Shown here one piece after another: positions 50,000-63,130 of a stretch of DNA of 64,000 bases. The notes under the pieces were generated by a model, which searched no databases, was not told where the DNA came from, and saw only the letters and a list, made by a program, of their open reading frames with translations. The stretch's first letter is position 1. Every line of letters starts with the position of its first letter. The translations under genes and the position numbers were made by a program. Origin of the DNA: Phytophthora colocasiae (taxonomy: Eukaryota > Oomycota > Peronosporomycetes > Peronosporales > Peronosporaceae); assembly GCA_018806915.1 (NCBI GenBank), contig JAGKQI010000092.1, forward strand, positions 472,501 through 536,500, given 5' to 3'.

Positions 50000-52793
50000 G
50001 CGTTGTGGTTGAGGACTCAAGAAATGCCACCCTGGCCGAAACGAACAAGTTAGTCACTTCAACTTTCCGATAACGCAAGTTTGTAGATGTACCTTGGTTT
50101 GGCGATGACGCATTTGAGGGCTTGCATAACTCAGCAAGAGTCACCTTCACTCCTCGCAAGTCATTTGGTACGATATTTTCTTGTGGGAAGTTGGTTACGA
50201 GGTGGGGATTGTCTGGAAAAGGCCGCCTGTCAGCTGGTGGAATAGCCTCTTTCGCTAGACGGGCAATGTTAGCAACTGAATCAATAAAGCGGTTGCGCTC
50301 ATTTCTTGCCATCACTTCACTTTGGGTAAGCTGCAAATCTTCACCATAGCTGTTGCCGTCGCTGCTGTTTGTGGCACCATTTATATCTGCATCTCCGCTT
50401 TCGTTCTGACCATGACCACCACTTCCATGACCGCTAGACCCAGGAACTGCTGTTTCATCTTCAGTCGCGCCACTAGCACACGGTATGTCTGCATCTAATG
50501 ATCCCAGAACATCTAGCCAATAATCGAATGCATCTTCCGAGGCATCGTCAATATTCTCGTCATCCGAAGCGTTGTCCTCGAGCTGCTCGAAGCGATAGTC
50601 ACGGACACTTGGACGCTCTTCTGGTTGAGTTAACCTTTTCATCACAGATGATTTTGATGCGGAGGTACTGTTCGCTGCGTTTTGCAGGTCCCGTGCGTGT
50701 TTACGAACTACAGCGACGTCCTTGACCTTATCAACACTCAACCGATTCCGCTTGCTTGTGTGGATTAAGGCGAGCTCACTGAAGTAGCGCTCGCAGGTCG
50801 CAGTATTGGCAACCATAGCTAAGATGACGATTGCGAGCTCCGGAACCTTGCTGCTGCCTAAATCGGCCTGAACAAAGGACCAAAAAGCATGTATAGTCCC
50901 CACACTAGTAAACTCCGGTGTGTCAAGACTTCCATTCAGCCACGCCATCATATCTGTATACAGATTGGTAGTATCTTCGCCGATCAAACGCCGATAGTAA
51001 TACGCAGCAATTCGACATAATGACGTGCGTTTTGTCATGGGAGTCTTGTCAAGCAGTTTCGACTGGGTCTCCGTAGCAAGTGGATGCAAGAACACCGCTA
51101 ATAGCATCAGGGGTTGTTCACACGCATACCATTGTTTCTCCACAAGTTTTGTAAGTCCCCTACGTCCATGCTCACAACTGGAAAATGACGTAAAAATGTC
51201 CAAATAGCAAATTACGACGTCAGCCAACGTGTTCTCGTCGCGTTGAAGCTTGAGAGATGCGTACGCAAGCGGCCGTATAACTTGCTCTGCTTCGATAAGT
51301 GTTTCCCAGAACGACTGCGAGCCAAAGATTCGTAAGTCGTTCGGAAGATTTACATCCCGAAAAGTAAACGCAAAATTTTGTAGAGACCCACGTACTCTAA
51401 GTAGCGAAGCGAAACACCCTTGCATACTATTCCACCGCGTCTCGCAAAGCTGCTTTAGATTGAGCGAGTAGCCATACTTCTGAACCATGCATGCTTTAGC
51501 TTCCTCCAACCACTTTGAAGCTGAATTGTTCAGAACTGTAACAGCACGTGATGCCTGTTTTGTAACAGTAGAGTACTCGGACTTTAGCACCGCTTTCGCT
51601 AAATTATTTGCCGCATGCGCAAAGCAGGTCAAGAAGCAGTTCTTCGGCCACTGGAGACTTAATGTTCTACGCGCCTTCGCACATTGACCGGCACCGTCAG
51701 TGAGAACCGCGCCCAGATTCCATCCATCGCTTTGCATATTCAACATCATGTTCTCCATTTGTACAGCTATTGTCAATCCGTCATGGTGCGATCCAGTTGG
51801 AAAAAGTCCATAGGTCACTGCGACGCCAAAAAGTGTCAGGTGACAGCCAAGCACGTTTGTTCGAGCAATGTTCTGCCATGCATCTGACATGAAGTTCATT
51901 CGGCCGCCTGTACTAGCCTGACACTCCCTTAGTACTCTCTCATACTCCTGCTGGTACTGTGATGCTTGGTCCTGCAGAATAGACCCACTCAACTTCTTCC
52001 GTGTTGGCAGCTCGAGCACTGGCATTTTACGTGCAGCTTGGAACGCCCGTTCTGTAGATAGTCTCTCAACAAAACTAAACGGAAGGCCATTGTCCGCCAA
52101 AAACTTCAGGAGTTCAATTTCAAACCGTTTCCGCGCTTCTTGTTGAGGTACATCGCCAAAGAAATCTTCTAGTCGTCGCTGGCGCTTCGGACGAGCCGTG
52201 GTAACGTCACTCCGTTGCGTGGTAACAAGTAGCTCCTGTGGTGGAACCACCTGCTGTCTCGGTGCCTCAGTTTCCACGACTTGGAGGCGAATTAGGTATG
52301 ATTTATAGTGCTCACAGTGATCTAGATGGGATTTGTAGTTCACACTCCTACCAACTAGCGGTACAGCCCCTGTCGTTTGAGGTGGTCCTTGCTTGGCAGG
52401 ATAGGTTCTCTTTCCAGTACCTGCAGCTGTCAGCGATAGCGAATCGGCTGCTGCACTTGGCCCTTGTTCGGGATAAACGACCGGTGGAGGGTTGTGGACA
52501 TTTTCGACGGTACTATTACGCGGTGACGGGTGGAATGATGACCCAAGCAGACTTAATAATGTGGTGGAGGCGTCACTACTTGAATTGTCAACTGGGTTTG
52601 CTCTGAAGTAGGCGTCACAATGCCGACACACGTGCCAGCGCCTTCCGAAGTCATCCGCTGGGACTTTGAGATCGATGAACTCGTTGCGAGCTTGACCAGA
52701 AGGGCGTCCTCCGCCCATGTTCTCTTTGGCACCTTGGCAACTTCCTTCCCAGACGCTCTTGGACTGCAGCGGGGGGGGATTAGAATCAGTCAC
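50000..52793 (-). CDS. hAT transposase with BED-type zinc finger
   Basis: The ATG at 52793 starts a frame of 1046 codons that stays open to 49653, but the last 110 or so codons only read antisense through the ABCA fragment. The N-terminus has a BED-like finger (WHVCRHCDAYF, with HLDHCEHY downstream). The DDE-type core includes FMSDAWQN (about residue 300), VLTDGAGQCAKARR and LCETRWNSM. The hAT dimerisation domain is LAMVANTATCERYFSE, then LALIHTSKRNRLS (about residue 670). A C-terminal acidic tail follows. The frame is unbroken, so this is the likely source of mobility for the inner element. Confidence 0.88.
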
Positions 52794-52923
52794 TTGAAGA
52801 TGTGGCTACAAATCAAAGCAACCACGGAAAAGCCTGGCTTAACTGGCTTTATTAGTGGCTTTTGTTGTGGCTTTTTGTTAAGCCACAAAACAAAAAAACC
52901 AGAGGAGTCCAACACTGCAGGAT

Positions 52924-53272
52924 ACGAGTCGACATTGAAAGGCGCGCTGGTATCTTAGCCAAGTTGAGGACGAAGAACCGGGAAGGTGAAAGCGTCTGGA
53001 ACGTTGAAGAGCTCTGTAAACATGTCGACGTCTGCAGGTGGTTTTCTGAAGAGGGACATGCTCAATTTCCCTCCATTTCAAAGCTAGCCAGGGTTTGGTT
53101 GGGCCGTTGCCCATCTACCGCTTATCAAGAGCGGGTTTTCTCAGCTGGGTCGTTTGTTATGGGTCCACTCCGCACTCGGACAGCTAATGACCGAGCTGAG
53201 CAACAGCTCATTCTGCACCATAACCGCAAAGAGATCGAGCGCATTGAGGCTACAAAGAGAAATGCATGGTAG
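52924..53272 (+). pseudogene. C-terminal fragment of the outer hAT's transposase
   Basis: The frame has FPSISKLARVWLGRCPSTAY, QERVFSAGSFVMGPLRTRT and RAEQQLILHHNRKE, a hAT dimerisation domain of a different family from that of the inner transposase. The part upstream of 52918 is missing because of the nested insertion and an internal deletion. Confidence 0.75.
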
Positions 53273-53424
53273 CCCCATTTAGTACTAATGGTTTAGTAAT
53301 ATTTCACAGATATCTGCTTTGATAAAGGTGCCATTTATTAATATCACAAATTTAGCAGTTTTTGAGATGGCCTCCATTAGCATTATTTTATTTTTGCCAA
53401 AATCCGAAGTGCTACCAATCCCTG

Positions 53425-55043
53425 CTCAGGATACATCTCGCGCAGCTGCTCGCCGCGATCAATAACAGCTCGGTAGTTTATGTCGTCGAAATCTCTCCAA
53501 AACGAAAATGAGAGCTCAGAGAAGAGGCTTAGACAGAACCCTCCAGAAAGTGATCTCCAGAAAGTGATTGTTGTTCTTTATCCCTTCCCACTCGACTTCT
53601 GATCGTTTCAGCCTAACTTCTTTTCAATTCCACGTAATTTCCTCCAACTTTGCATCCAATCACTCCGGTTTCACATGCATATACAAGAAAAATATAAAAT
53701 CTCCACGAAAAAATAAGATCTCCACACTTTATCCAGATAGACATCCAGATCTGCATCCGCGATGTCAGCGTTGTGACCTGGTCACATCGCCCACTTCGCG
53801 TCTATACTTCTTCGTGCGACTGCATCACGCCAAACCGATTTCGATTGGCATGATCTCGCAAGATCATGCTCAATATTGCTCCACAGTTAAGATCAGCTTC
53901 GTCGACCCAAGTCGGCTCATCATAACCGACCCAGTGCACCAGGAATTCACGATAGATCCGGCCATAGCGAGTTCGCTTCCCACTTCGCATGTCCGAGATC
54001 CGTTCGACCTCGTACTCATCGGCGTCCAGATCCGGGACTCCAACTGTCCTCCGGAAGGAGGATCATTGAAATCGAGCCGATCTGTTTCATCCACCGTCAA
54101 CCCGATTCGCGGTCGATCCGGAAAGTTCCGTACCAGCTTCAGCTTAGAGACATGGACCACTGGGAAGATATGGTAACCAGATCCCGCGATGGTGTTGACA
54201 TCGCTGTCGTGCGAGGTGCCTTCGTAGGGGGTGATGACTCGTTCGTCTCGACTGCTGTTTCCTTCTCCCTCCGACGCTTGGAGCTTGCACACTGCGTGTG
54301 GATAAGGTCATCCACATCAGAAATCGTCGGTCGCAGCTTGTCACGCGCTTCGCTTAAAGCAATTTAGATGCCCCTCACGAAGGCTCCACGTGCTTGAATG
54401 CGCTGTCCGAGGTCGGAGGATAAGTCTCACTCGCATCCATTTCCCACGAACGATGGCTCCACCTGATACGAACTTTGACACGATTGGTGTCCGCAAGCTT
54501 CTGCAACTTCTCAGCCTCAGCCTCCAACTGCATGATCCGCTTCTCGGCCGCAGCACCCTCCTCCGTTCGCATGTAGTTCAGCACAGTGCTCTTGTAGGCG
54601 TTCGGGTATGGATAATCATCACCAGACACCCACTCATCGGGAGCATCGCTTTCGCCTGACGGGGCGTTCCAGTAAGTCGAGTGTTCGTTTTCATCACCTT
54701 TGTCAGTCGTCCGTGCCGTACTATTGAGCGACAGCTCATCACGCGATTCATCGTCGATGAGAACCCAATCAGACTGATAAGTCGCCTCTGCATCTTGACT
54801 CTATTTAGTGAGAGAATCGATCGACTGCTTCGCCTTCCACCTCTAATACCCGTCCTTTACTCCCTTGGTTGTGTAGCCGGTCATCAACTCGCAGACTTCC
54901 CACGATACTGGGTATGGCAGCGACCGCAGCTTGTGCACATACTGCCACAGGATACCACGCTGCTGGCAACTCAACTGCCCTCCGTAACACCATCGGTGCA
55001 GTGCTTTTGCCAGCGCTGATGCAGACGGAAACAGCGCCTGAAG
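53425..55043 (-). repeat. Array unit 1 (1619 bp)
   Basis: This is the first complete unit after the outer hAT. It differs from its neighbours by an added C near 54041 (CTCCAACTG) that changes the chromodomain reading frame. Confidence 0.9.
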
Positions 55044-55121
55044 CTCAGGATACATCTCGCGCAGCTGCTCGCCGCGATCAATAACAGCTCGGTAGTTTAT
55101 GTCGTCGAAATCTCTCCAAAA

Positions 55122-55136
55122 CGAAAATGAGAGCTC
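55122..55136 (-). promoter_or_regulatory. Initiator in an array unit
   Basis: The minus strand reads GAGCTCTCATTTTCG just before the virus-like frame, a good oomycete Inr. The same sequence recurs in every complete unit, so each could be transcribed. Confidence 0.5.
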
Positions 55137-55421
55137 AGAGAAGAGGCTTAGACAGAACCCTCCAGAAAGTGATCTCCAGAAAGTGATTGTTGTTCTTTAT
55201 CCCTTCCCACTCGACTTCTGATCGTTTCAGCCTAACTTCTTTTCAATTCCACGTAATTTCCTCCAACTTTGCATCCAATCACTCCGGTTTCACATGCATA
55301 TACAAGAAAAATATAAAATCTCCACGAAAAATATAAGATCTCCACACTTTATCCAGATAGACATCCAGATCTGCATCCGCGATGTCAGCGTTGTGACCTG
55401 GTCACATCGCCCACTTCGCGT

Positions 55422-55911
55422 CTATACTTCTTCGTGCGACTGCATCACGCCAAACCGATTTCGATTGGCATGATCTCGCAAGATCATGCTCAATATTGCT
55501 CCACAGTTAAGATCAGCTTCGTCGACCCAAGTCGGCTCATCATAACCGACCCAGTGCACCAGGAATTCACGATAGATCCGGCCATAGCGAGTTCGCTTCC
55601 CACTTCGCATGTCCGAGATCCGTTCGACCTCGTACTCATCGGCGTCCAGATCTGGGACCCAACTGTCCTCCGGAAGGAGGATCATTGAAATCGAGCCGAT
55701 CTGTTTCATCCACCGTCAACCCGATTCGCGGTCGATCCGGAAAGTTCCGTACCAGCTTCAGCTTAGAGACATGGACCACTGGGAAGATATGGTAACCAGA
55801 TCCCGCGATGGTGTTGACATCGCTGTCGTGCGAGGTGCCTTCGTAGGGGGTGATGACTCGTTCGTCTCGACTGCTGTTTCCTTCTCCCTCCGACGCTTGG
55901 AGCTTGCACAC
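55422..55911 (-). pseudogene. Gypsy integrase tail and chromodomain in an array unit
   Basis: The 5' frame (55636-55911) has GYHIFPVVHVSKLKLVRNFP, the usual end of a gypsy integrase. After a shift the next frame (55422-55709) has LLPEDSWVPDLDADEYEVER and the chromodomain core GRIYREFLVHWVGYDEPTWV. The frame ends at EEV and a stop. Chromodomains on gypsy integrases guide insertion to particular histone marks. The same arrangement recurs in all units at the same offsets. Confidence 0.85.
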
Positions 55912-56674
55912 TGCGTGTGGATAAGGTCATCCACATCAGAAATCGTCGGTCGCAGCTTGTCACGCGCTTCGCTTAAAGCAATTTAGATGCCCCTCACGAA
56001 GGCTCCACGTGCTTGAATGCGCTGTCCGAGGTCGGAGGATAAGTCTCACTCGCATCCATTTCCCACGAACGATGGCTCCACCTGATACGAAGTTTGACAC
56101 GATTGGTGTCCGCAAGCTTCTGCAACTTCTCAGCCTCAGCCTCCAACTGCATGATCCGCTTCTCGGCCGCAGCACCCTCCTCCGTTCGCATGTAGTTCAG
56201 CACAGTGCTCTTGTAGGCGTTCGGGTATGGATAATCATCACCAGACACCCACTCATCGGGAGCATCGCTTTCGCCTGACGGGGCGTTCCAGTAAGTCGAG
56301 TGTTCGTTTTCATCACCTTTGTCAGTCGTCCGTGCCGTACTATTGAGCGACAGCTCATCACGCGATTCATCGTCGATGAGAACCCAATCAGACTGATAAG
56401 TCGCCTCTGCATCTTGACTCTATTTAGTGAGAGAATCGATCGACTGCTTCGCCTTCCACCTCTAATACCCGTCCTTTGCTCCCTTGGTTGTGTAGCCGGT
56501 CATCAACTCGCAGACTTCCCACGATACTGGGTATGGCAGCGACCGCAGCTTGTGCACATACTGCCACAGGATACCACGCTGCTGGCAACTCAACTGCCCT
56601 CCGTAACACCATCGGTGCAGTGACTTTGCCAGCGCTGATGCAGACGGAAACAGCGCCTGAAGCTCAGGATACAT
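55912..56674 (-). pseudogene. Relative of the PLV-block protein in an array unit
   Basis: Three parts resemble the 37885-39413 protein. They are YPELQALFPSASALAKAL with LWQYVHKLRSLPYPVS (56462-56674), a coiled coil followed by RIRWSHRSWEMDASETYP (55994-56248), and KLRPTISDVDDLI with a KRRRE patch (about 55880-55960). These parallel LRRLFPSNFDQVLQLL, LWEYVQRLRESNISY, GIKWDEHSWDLDPNRCYP and the KRRR patch. Two in-frame TAG stops follow KDGY and SLTK. The C-terminal domain is missing and is replaced by the gypsy tail. Confidence 0.7.
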
Positions 56675-58283
56675 CTCGCGCAGCTGCTCGCCGCGATCAA
56701 TAACAGCTCGGTAGTTTATGTCGTCGAAATCTCTCCAAAACGAAAATGAGAGCTCAGAGAAGAGGCTTAGACAGAACCCTCCAGAAAGTGATCTCCAGAA
56801 AGTGATTGTTGTTCTTTATCCCTTCCCACTCGACTTCGGATCGTTTCAGCCTAACTTCTTTTCAATTCCACGTAATTTCCTCCAACTTTGCATCCAATCA
56901 CTCCGGTTTCACATGCATATACAAGAAAAATATAAAATCTCCACGAAAAATATAAGATCTCCACACTTTATCCAGATAGACATCCAGATCTGCATCCGCG
57001 ATCTCAGCGTTGTGACCTGGTCACATCGCCCACTTCGCGTCTATACTTCTTCGTGCGACTGCATCACGCCAAACCGATTTCGGTTGGCATGATCTCGCAA
57101 GATCATGCTCAATATTGCTCCACAGTTAAGATCAGCTTCGTCGACCCAAGTCGGCTCATCATAACCGACCCAGTGCACCAGGAATTCACGATAGATCCGG
57201 CCATAGCGAGTTCGCTTCCCACTTCGCATGTCCGAGATCCGTTCGACCTCGTACTCATCGGCGTCCAGATCTGGGACCCAACTGTCCTCCGGAAGGAGGA
57301 TCATTGAAATCGAGCCGATCTGTTTCATCCACCGTCAACCCGATTCGCGGTCGATCCGGAAAGTTCCGTACCAGCTTCAGCTTAGAGACATGGACCACTG
57401 GGAAGATATGGTAACCAGATCCCGCGATGGTGTTGACATCGCTGTCGTGCGAGGTGCCTTCGTAGGGGGTGATGACTCGTTCGTCTCGACTGCTGTTTCC
57501 CTCTCCCTCCGACGCTTGGAGCTTGCACACTGCGTGTGGATAAGGTCATCCACATCAGAAATCGTCGGTCGCAGCTTGTCACGCGCTTCGCTTAAAGCAA
57601 TTCAGATGCCCCTCACGAAGGCTCCACGTGCTTGAATGCGCTGTCCGAGGTCGGAGGATAAGTCTCACTCGCATCCATTTCCCACGAACGATGGCTCCAC
57701 CTGATACGAAGTTTGACACGATTGGTGTCCGCAAGCTTCTGCAACTTCTCAGCCTCAGCCTCCAACTGCATGATCCGCTTCTCGGCCGCAGCACCCTCCT
57801 CCGTTCGCACGTAGTTCAGCACAGTGCTCTTGTAGGCGTTCGGGTATGGATATTCATCACCAGACACCCACACTCATCGGGAGCATCGCTTTCGCCTGAC
57901 GGGGCGTTCCAGTAAGTCGAGTGTTCGTTTTCATCACCTTTGTCAGTCGTCCGTGCCGTACTATTGAGCGACAGCTCATCACGCGATTCATCGTCGATGA
58001 GAACCCAATCAGACTGATAAGTCGCCTCTGCATCTTGACTCTATTTAGTGAGAGAATCGATCGACTGCTTCGCCTTCCACCTCTAATACCCGTCCTTTGC
58101 TCCCTTGGTTGTGTAGCCGGTCATCAACTCGCAGACTTCCCACGATACTGGGTATGGCAGCGACCGCAGCTTGTGCACATACTGCCACAGGATACCACGC
58201 TGCTGGCAACTCAACTGCCCTCCGTAACACCATCGGTGCAGTGCCTTTGCCAGCGCTGATGCAGACGGAAACAGCGCCTGAAG
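56663..58283 (-). repeat. Array unit 3 (1621 bp)
   Basis: This has the same layout. It carries CCCACACTCATCGG in place of CCCACTCATCGG near 57868, a 2-bp insertion shared with units 4-6. Confidence 0.9.
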
Positions 58284-59903
58284 CTCAGGATACATCTCGC
58301 GCAGCTGCTCGCCGCGATCAATAACAGCTCGGTAGTTATGTCGTCGAAATCTCTCCAAAACGAAAATGAGAGCTCAGAGAAGAGGCTTAGACAGAACCCT
58401 CCAGAAAGTGATCTCCAGAAAGTGATTGTTGTTCTTTATCCCTTCCCACTCGACTTCTGATCGTTTCAGCCTAACTTCTTTTCAATTCCACGTAATTTCC
58501 TCCAACTTTGCATCCAATCACTCCGGTTTCACATGCATATACAAGAAAAATATAAAATCTCCACGAAAAAAATAAGATCTCCACACTTTATCCAGATAGA
58601 CATCCAGATCTGCATCCGCGATCTCAGCGTTGTGACCTGGTCACATCGCCCACTTCGCGTCTATACTTCTTCGTGCGACTGCATCACGCCAAACCGATTT
58701 CGATTGGCATGATCTCGCAAGATCATGCTCAATATTGCTCCACAGTTAAGATCAGCTTCGTCGACCCAAGTCGGCTCATCATAACCGACCCAGTGCACCA
58801 GGAATTCACGATAGATCCGGCCATAGCGAGTTCGCTTCCCACTTCGCATGTCCGAGATCCGTTCGACCTCGTACTCATCGGCGTCCAGATCTGGGACCCA
58901 ACTGTCCTCCGGAAGGAGGATCATTGAAATCGAGCCGATCTGTTTCATCCACCGTCAACCCGATTCGCGGTCGATCCGGAAAGTTCCGTACCAGCTTCAG
59001 CTTAGAGACATGGACCACTGGGAAGATATGGTAACCAGATCCCGCGATGGTGTTGACATCGCTGTCGTGCGAGGTGCCTTCGTAGGGGGTGATGACTCGT
59101 TCGTCTCGACTGCTGTTTCCTTCTCCCTCCGACGCTTGGAGCTTGCACACTGCGTGTGGATAAGGTCATCCACATCAGAAATCGTCGGTCGCAGCTTGTC
59201 ACGCGCTTCGCTTAAAGCAATTTAGATGCCCCTCACGAAGGCTCCACGTGCTTGAATGCGCTGTCCGAGGTCGGAGGATAAGTCTCACTCGCATCCATTT
59301 CCCACGAACGATGGCTCCACCTGATACGAAGTTTGACACGATTGGTGTCCGCAAGCTTCTGCAACTTCTCAGCCTCAGCCTCCAACTGCATGATCCGCTT
59401 CTCGGCCGCAGCACCCTCCTCCGTTCGCACGTAGTTCAGCACAGTGCTCTTGTAGGCGTTCGGGTATGGATATTCATCACCAGACACCCACACTCATCGG
59501 GAGCATCGCTTTCGCCTGACGGGGCGTTCCAGTAAGTCGAGCGTTCGTTTTCATCACCTTTGTCAGTCGTCCGTGCCGTACTATTGAGCGACAGCTCATC
59601 ACGCGATTCATCGTCGATGAGAACCCAATCAGACTGATAAGTCGCCTCTGCATCTTGACTCTATTTAGTGAGAGAATCGATCGACTGCTTCGCCTTCCAC
59701 CTCTAATACCCGTCCTTTGCTCCCTTGGTTGTGTAGCCGGTCATCAACTCGCAGACTTCCCACGATACTGGGTATGGCAGCGACCGCAGCTTGTGCACAT
59801 ACTGCCACAGGATACCACGCTGCTGGCAACTCAACTGCCCTCCGTAACACCATCGGTGCAGTGCCTTTGCCAGCGCTGATGCAGACGGAAACAGCGCCTG
59901 AAG
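58284..59903 (-). repeat. Array unit 4 (1620 bp)
   Basis: A 1-bp deletion near 58337 (GTAGTTATG instead of GTAGTTTATG) opens an alternative ATG frame of 91 codons (58083-58358). Confidence 0.9.
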
Positions 59904-61523
59904 CTCAGGATACATCTCGCGCAGCTGCTCGCCGCGATCAATAACAGCTCGGTAGTTTATGTCGTCGAAATCTCTCCAAAACGAAAATGAGAGCTCAGAG
60001 AAGAGGCTTAGACAGAACCCTCCAGAAAGTGATCTCCAGAAAGTGATTGTTGTTCTTTATCCCTTCCCACTCGACTTCTGATCGTTTCAGCCTAACTTCT
60101 TTTCAATTCCACGTAATTTCCTCCAACTTTGCATCCAATCACTCCGGTTTCACATGCATATACAAGAAAAATATAAAATCTCCACGAAAAATATAAGATC
60201 TCCACACTTTATCCAGATAGACATCCAGATCTGCATCCGCGATCTCAGCGTTGTGACCTGGTCACATCGCCCACTTCGCGTCTATACTTCTTCGTGCGAC
60301 TGCATCACGCCAAACCGATTTCGGTTGGCATGATCTCGCAAGATCATGCTCAATATTGCTCCACAGTTAAGATCAGCTTCGTCGACCCAAGTCGGCTCAT
60401 CATAACCGACCCAGTGCACCAGGAATTCACGATAGATCCGGCCATAGCGAGTTCGCTTCCCACTTCGCATGTCCGAGATCCGTTCGACCTCGTACTCATC
60501 GGCGTCCAGATCTGGGACTCCAACTGTCCTCCGGAAGGAGGATCATTGAAATCGAGCCGATCTGTTTCATCCACCGTCAACCCGATTCGCGGTCGATCCG
60601 GAAAGTTCCGTACCAGCTTCAGCTTAGAGACATGGACCACTGGGAAGATATGGTAACCAGATCCCGCGATGGTGTTGACATCGCTGTCGTGCGAGGTGCC
60701 TTCGTAGGGGGTGATGACTCGTTCGTCTCGACTGCTGTTTCTCTCCCTCCGACGCTTGGAGCTTGCACACTGCGTGTGGATAAGGTCATCCACATCAGAA
60801 ATCGTCGGTCGCAGCTTGTCACGCGCTTCGCTTAAAGCAATTCAGATGCCCCTCACGAAGGCTCCACGTGCTTGAATGCGCTGTCCGAGGTCGGAGGATA
60901 AGTCTCACTCGCATCCATTTCCCACGAACGATGGCTCCACCTGATACGAAGTTTGACACGATTGGTGTCCGCAAGCTTCTGCAACTTCTCAGCCTCAGCC
61001 TCCAACTGCATGATCCGCTTCTCGGCCGCAGCACCTCCTCCGTTCGCATGTAGTTCAGCACAGTGCTCTTGTAGGCGTTCGGGTATGGATATTCATCACC
61101 AGACACCCACACTCATCGGGAGCATCGCTTTCGCCTGACGGGGCGTTCCAGTAAGTCGAGCGTTCGTTTTCATCACCTTTATCAGTCGTCCGTGCCGTAC
61201 TATTGAGCGACAGCTCATCACGCGATTCATCGTCGATGAGAACCCAATCAGACTGATAAGTCGCCTCTGCATCTTGACTCCTATTTAGTGAGAGAATCGA
61301 TCGACTGCTTCGCCTTCCACCTCTAATACCCGTCCTTTGCTCCCTTGGTTGTGTAGCCGGTCATCAACTCGCAGACTTCCCACGATACTGGGTATGGCAG
61401 CGACCGCAGCTTGTGCACATACTGCCACAGGATACCACGCTGCTGGCAACTCAACTGCCCTCCGTAACACCATCGGTGCAGTGCCTTTGCCAGCGCTGAT
61501 GCAGACGGAAACAGCGCCTGAAG
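59904..61523 (-). repeat. Array unit 5 (1620 bp)
   Basis: Small indels lie near 60740 (TTTCTCTCC), 61035 (CACCTCCTCC) and 61281 (ACTCCTATT). The added C near 60520 is shared with unit 1. Confidence 0.9.
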
Positions 61524-63130
61524 CTCAGGATACATCTCGCGCAGCTGCTCGCCGCGATCAATAACAGCTCGGTAGTTTATGTCGTCGAAATCTCTCCAAA
61601 ACGAAAATGAGAGCTCAGAGAAGAGGCTTAGACAGAACCCTCCAGAAAGTGATCTCCAGAAAGTGATTGTTGTTCTTTATCCCTTCCCACTCGACTTCTG
61701 ATCGTTTCAGCCTAACTTCTTTTCAATTCCACGTAATTTCCTCCAACTTTGCATCCAATCACTCCGGTTTCACATGCATATACAAGAAAAATATAAAATC
61801 TCCACGAAAAATATAAGATCTCCACACTTTATCCAGATAGACATCCAGATCTGCATCCGCGATCTCAGCGTTGTGACCTGGTCACATCGCCCACTTCGCG
61901 TCTATACTTCTTCGTGCGACTGCATCACGCCAAACCGATTTCGGTTGGCATGATCTCGCAAGATCATGCTCAATATTGCTCCACAGTTAAGATCAGCTTC
62001 GTCGACCCAAGTCGGCTCATCATAACCGACCCAGTGCACCAGGAATTCACGATAGATCCGGCCATAGCGAGTTCGCTTCCCACTTCGCATGTCCGAGATC
62101 CGTTCGACCTCGTACTCATCGGCGTCCAGATCTGGGACCCAACTGTCCTCCGGAAGGAGGATCATTGAAATCGAGCCGATCTGTTTCATCCACCGTCAAC
62201 CCGATTCGCGGTCGATCCGGAAAGTTCCGTACCAGCTTCAGCTTAGAGACATGGACCACTGGGAAGATATGGTAACCAGATCCCGCGATGGTGTTGACAT
62301 CGCTGTCGTGCGAGGTGCCTTCGTAGGGGTGATGACTCGTTCGTCTCGACTGCTGTTTCCCTCTCCCTCCGACGCTTGGAGCTTGCACACTGCGTGTGGA
62401 TAAGGTCATCCACATCAGAAATCGTCGGTCGCAGCTTGTCACGCGCTTCGCTTAAAGCAATTCAGATGCCCCTCACGAAGGCTCCACGTGCTTGAATGCG
62501 CTGTCCGAGGTCGGAGGATAAGTCTCACTCGCATCCATTTCCCACGAACGATGGCTCCACCTGATACGAAGTTTGACACGATTGGTGTCCGCAAGCTTCT
62601 GCAACTTCTCAGCCTCAGCCTCCAACTGCATGATCCGCTTCTCGGCCGCAGCACCATGTAGTTCAGCACAGTGCTCTTGTAGGCGTTCGGGTATGGATAT
62701 TCATCACCAGACACCCACACTCATCGGGAGCATCGCTTTCGCCTGACGGGGCGTTCCAGTAAGTCGAGCGTTCGTTTTCATCACCTTTGTCAGTCGTCCG
62801 TGCCGTACTATTGAGCGACAGCTCATCACGCGCTTCATCGTCGATGAGAACCCAACCAGACTGATAAGTCGCCTCTGCATCTTGACTCTATTTAGTGAGA
62901 GAATCGATCGACTGCTTCGCCTTCCACCTCTAATACCCGTCCTTTGCTCCCTTGGTTGTGTAGCCGGTCATCAACTCGCAGACTTCCCACGATACTGGGT
63001 ATGGCAGCGACCGCAGCTTGTGCACATACTGCCACAGGATACCACGCTGCTGGCAACTCAACTGCCCTCCGTAACACCATCGGTGCAGTGCCTTTGCCAG
63101 CGCTGATGCAGACGGAAACAGCGCCTGAAG
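61524..63130 (-). repeat. Array unit 6 (1607 bp)
   Basis: It is shorter because of a deletion of about 13 bp near 62655 (GCACCATGTAG). One G of the GTAGGGGGTG run is also missing near 62328. Confidence 0.9.

Larger units (their letters stand above)
47644..52923. mobile_element. Inner hAT element carrying host gene fragments
   Basis: The element runs 47650-52917, with terminal CAGTGTTGGA and TCCAACACTG and a CAGGAT direct repeat on each side (47644-47649, 52918-52923). A 6-bp duplication is shorter than the 8 bp typical of hATs. The cargo on the plus strand is a GPCR-PIPK pseudogene (47769-49510) and an ABCA fragment (49560-49990). The transposase is on the minus strand. It sits inside the outer hAT. 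Confidence 0.8.
47124..53432. mobile_element. Outer hAT element with 8-bp target duplication
   Basis: Terminal inverted repeats CAGGGATTGGTAGCA (47132-47146) and its complement (53410-53424) are flanked by perfect copies of CTCAGGAT (47124-47131, 53425-53432). Without the nested element its length would be about 1.0 kb, so it is a deleted copy. It retains a hAT C-terminal fragment at 52924-53272, a cysteine-rich stretch near 47410-47515, and subterminal TAGTACTAA repeats. Confidence 0.9.
55044..56662 (-). repeat. Array unit 2 (1619 bp)
   Basis: This is a typical unit, used here as the reference for the two coding parts described at 55422-55911 and 55912-56674. Confidence 0.92.

Noticed and set aside
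54375..54793. Many short open frames in both strands of each array unit as separate genes
   Set aside because: They recur in every unit because the DNA is repeated, and on the minus strand they are pieces of two broken genes.
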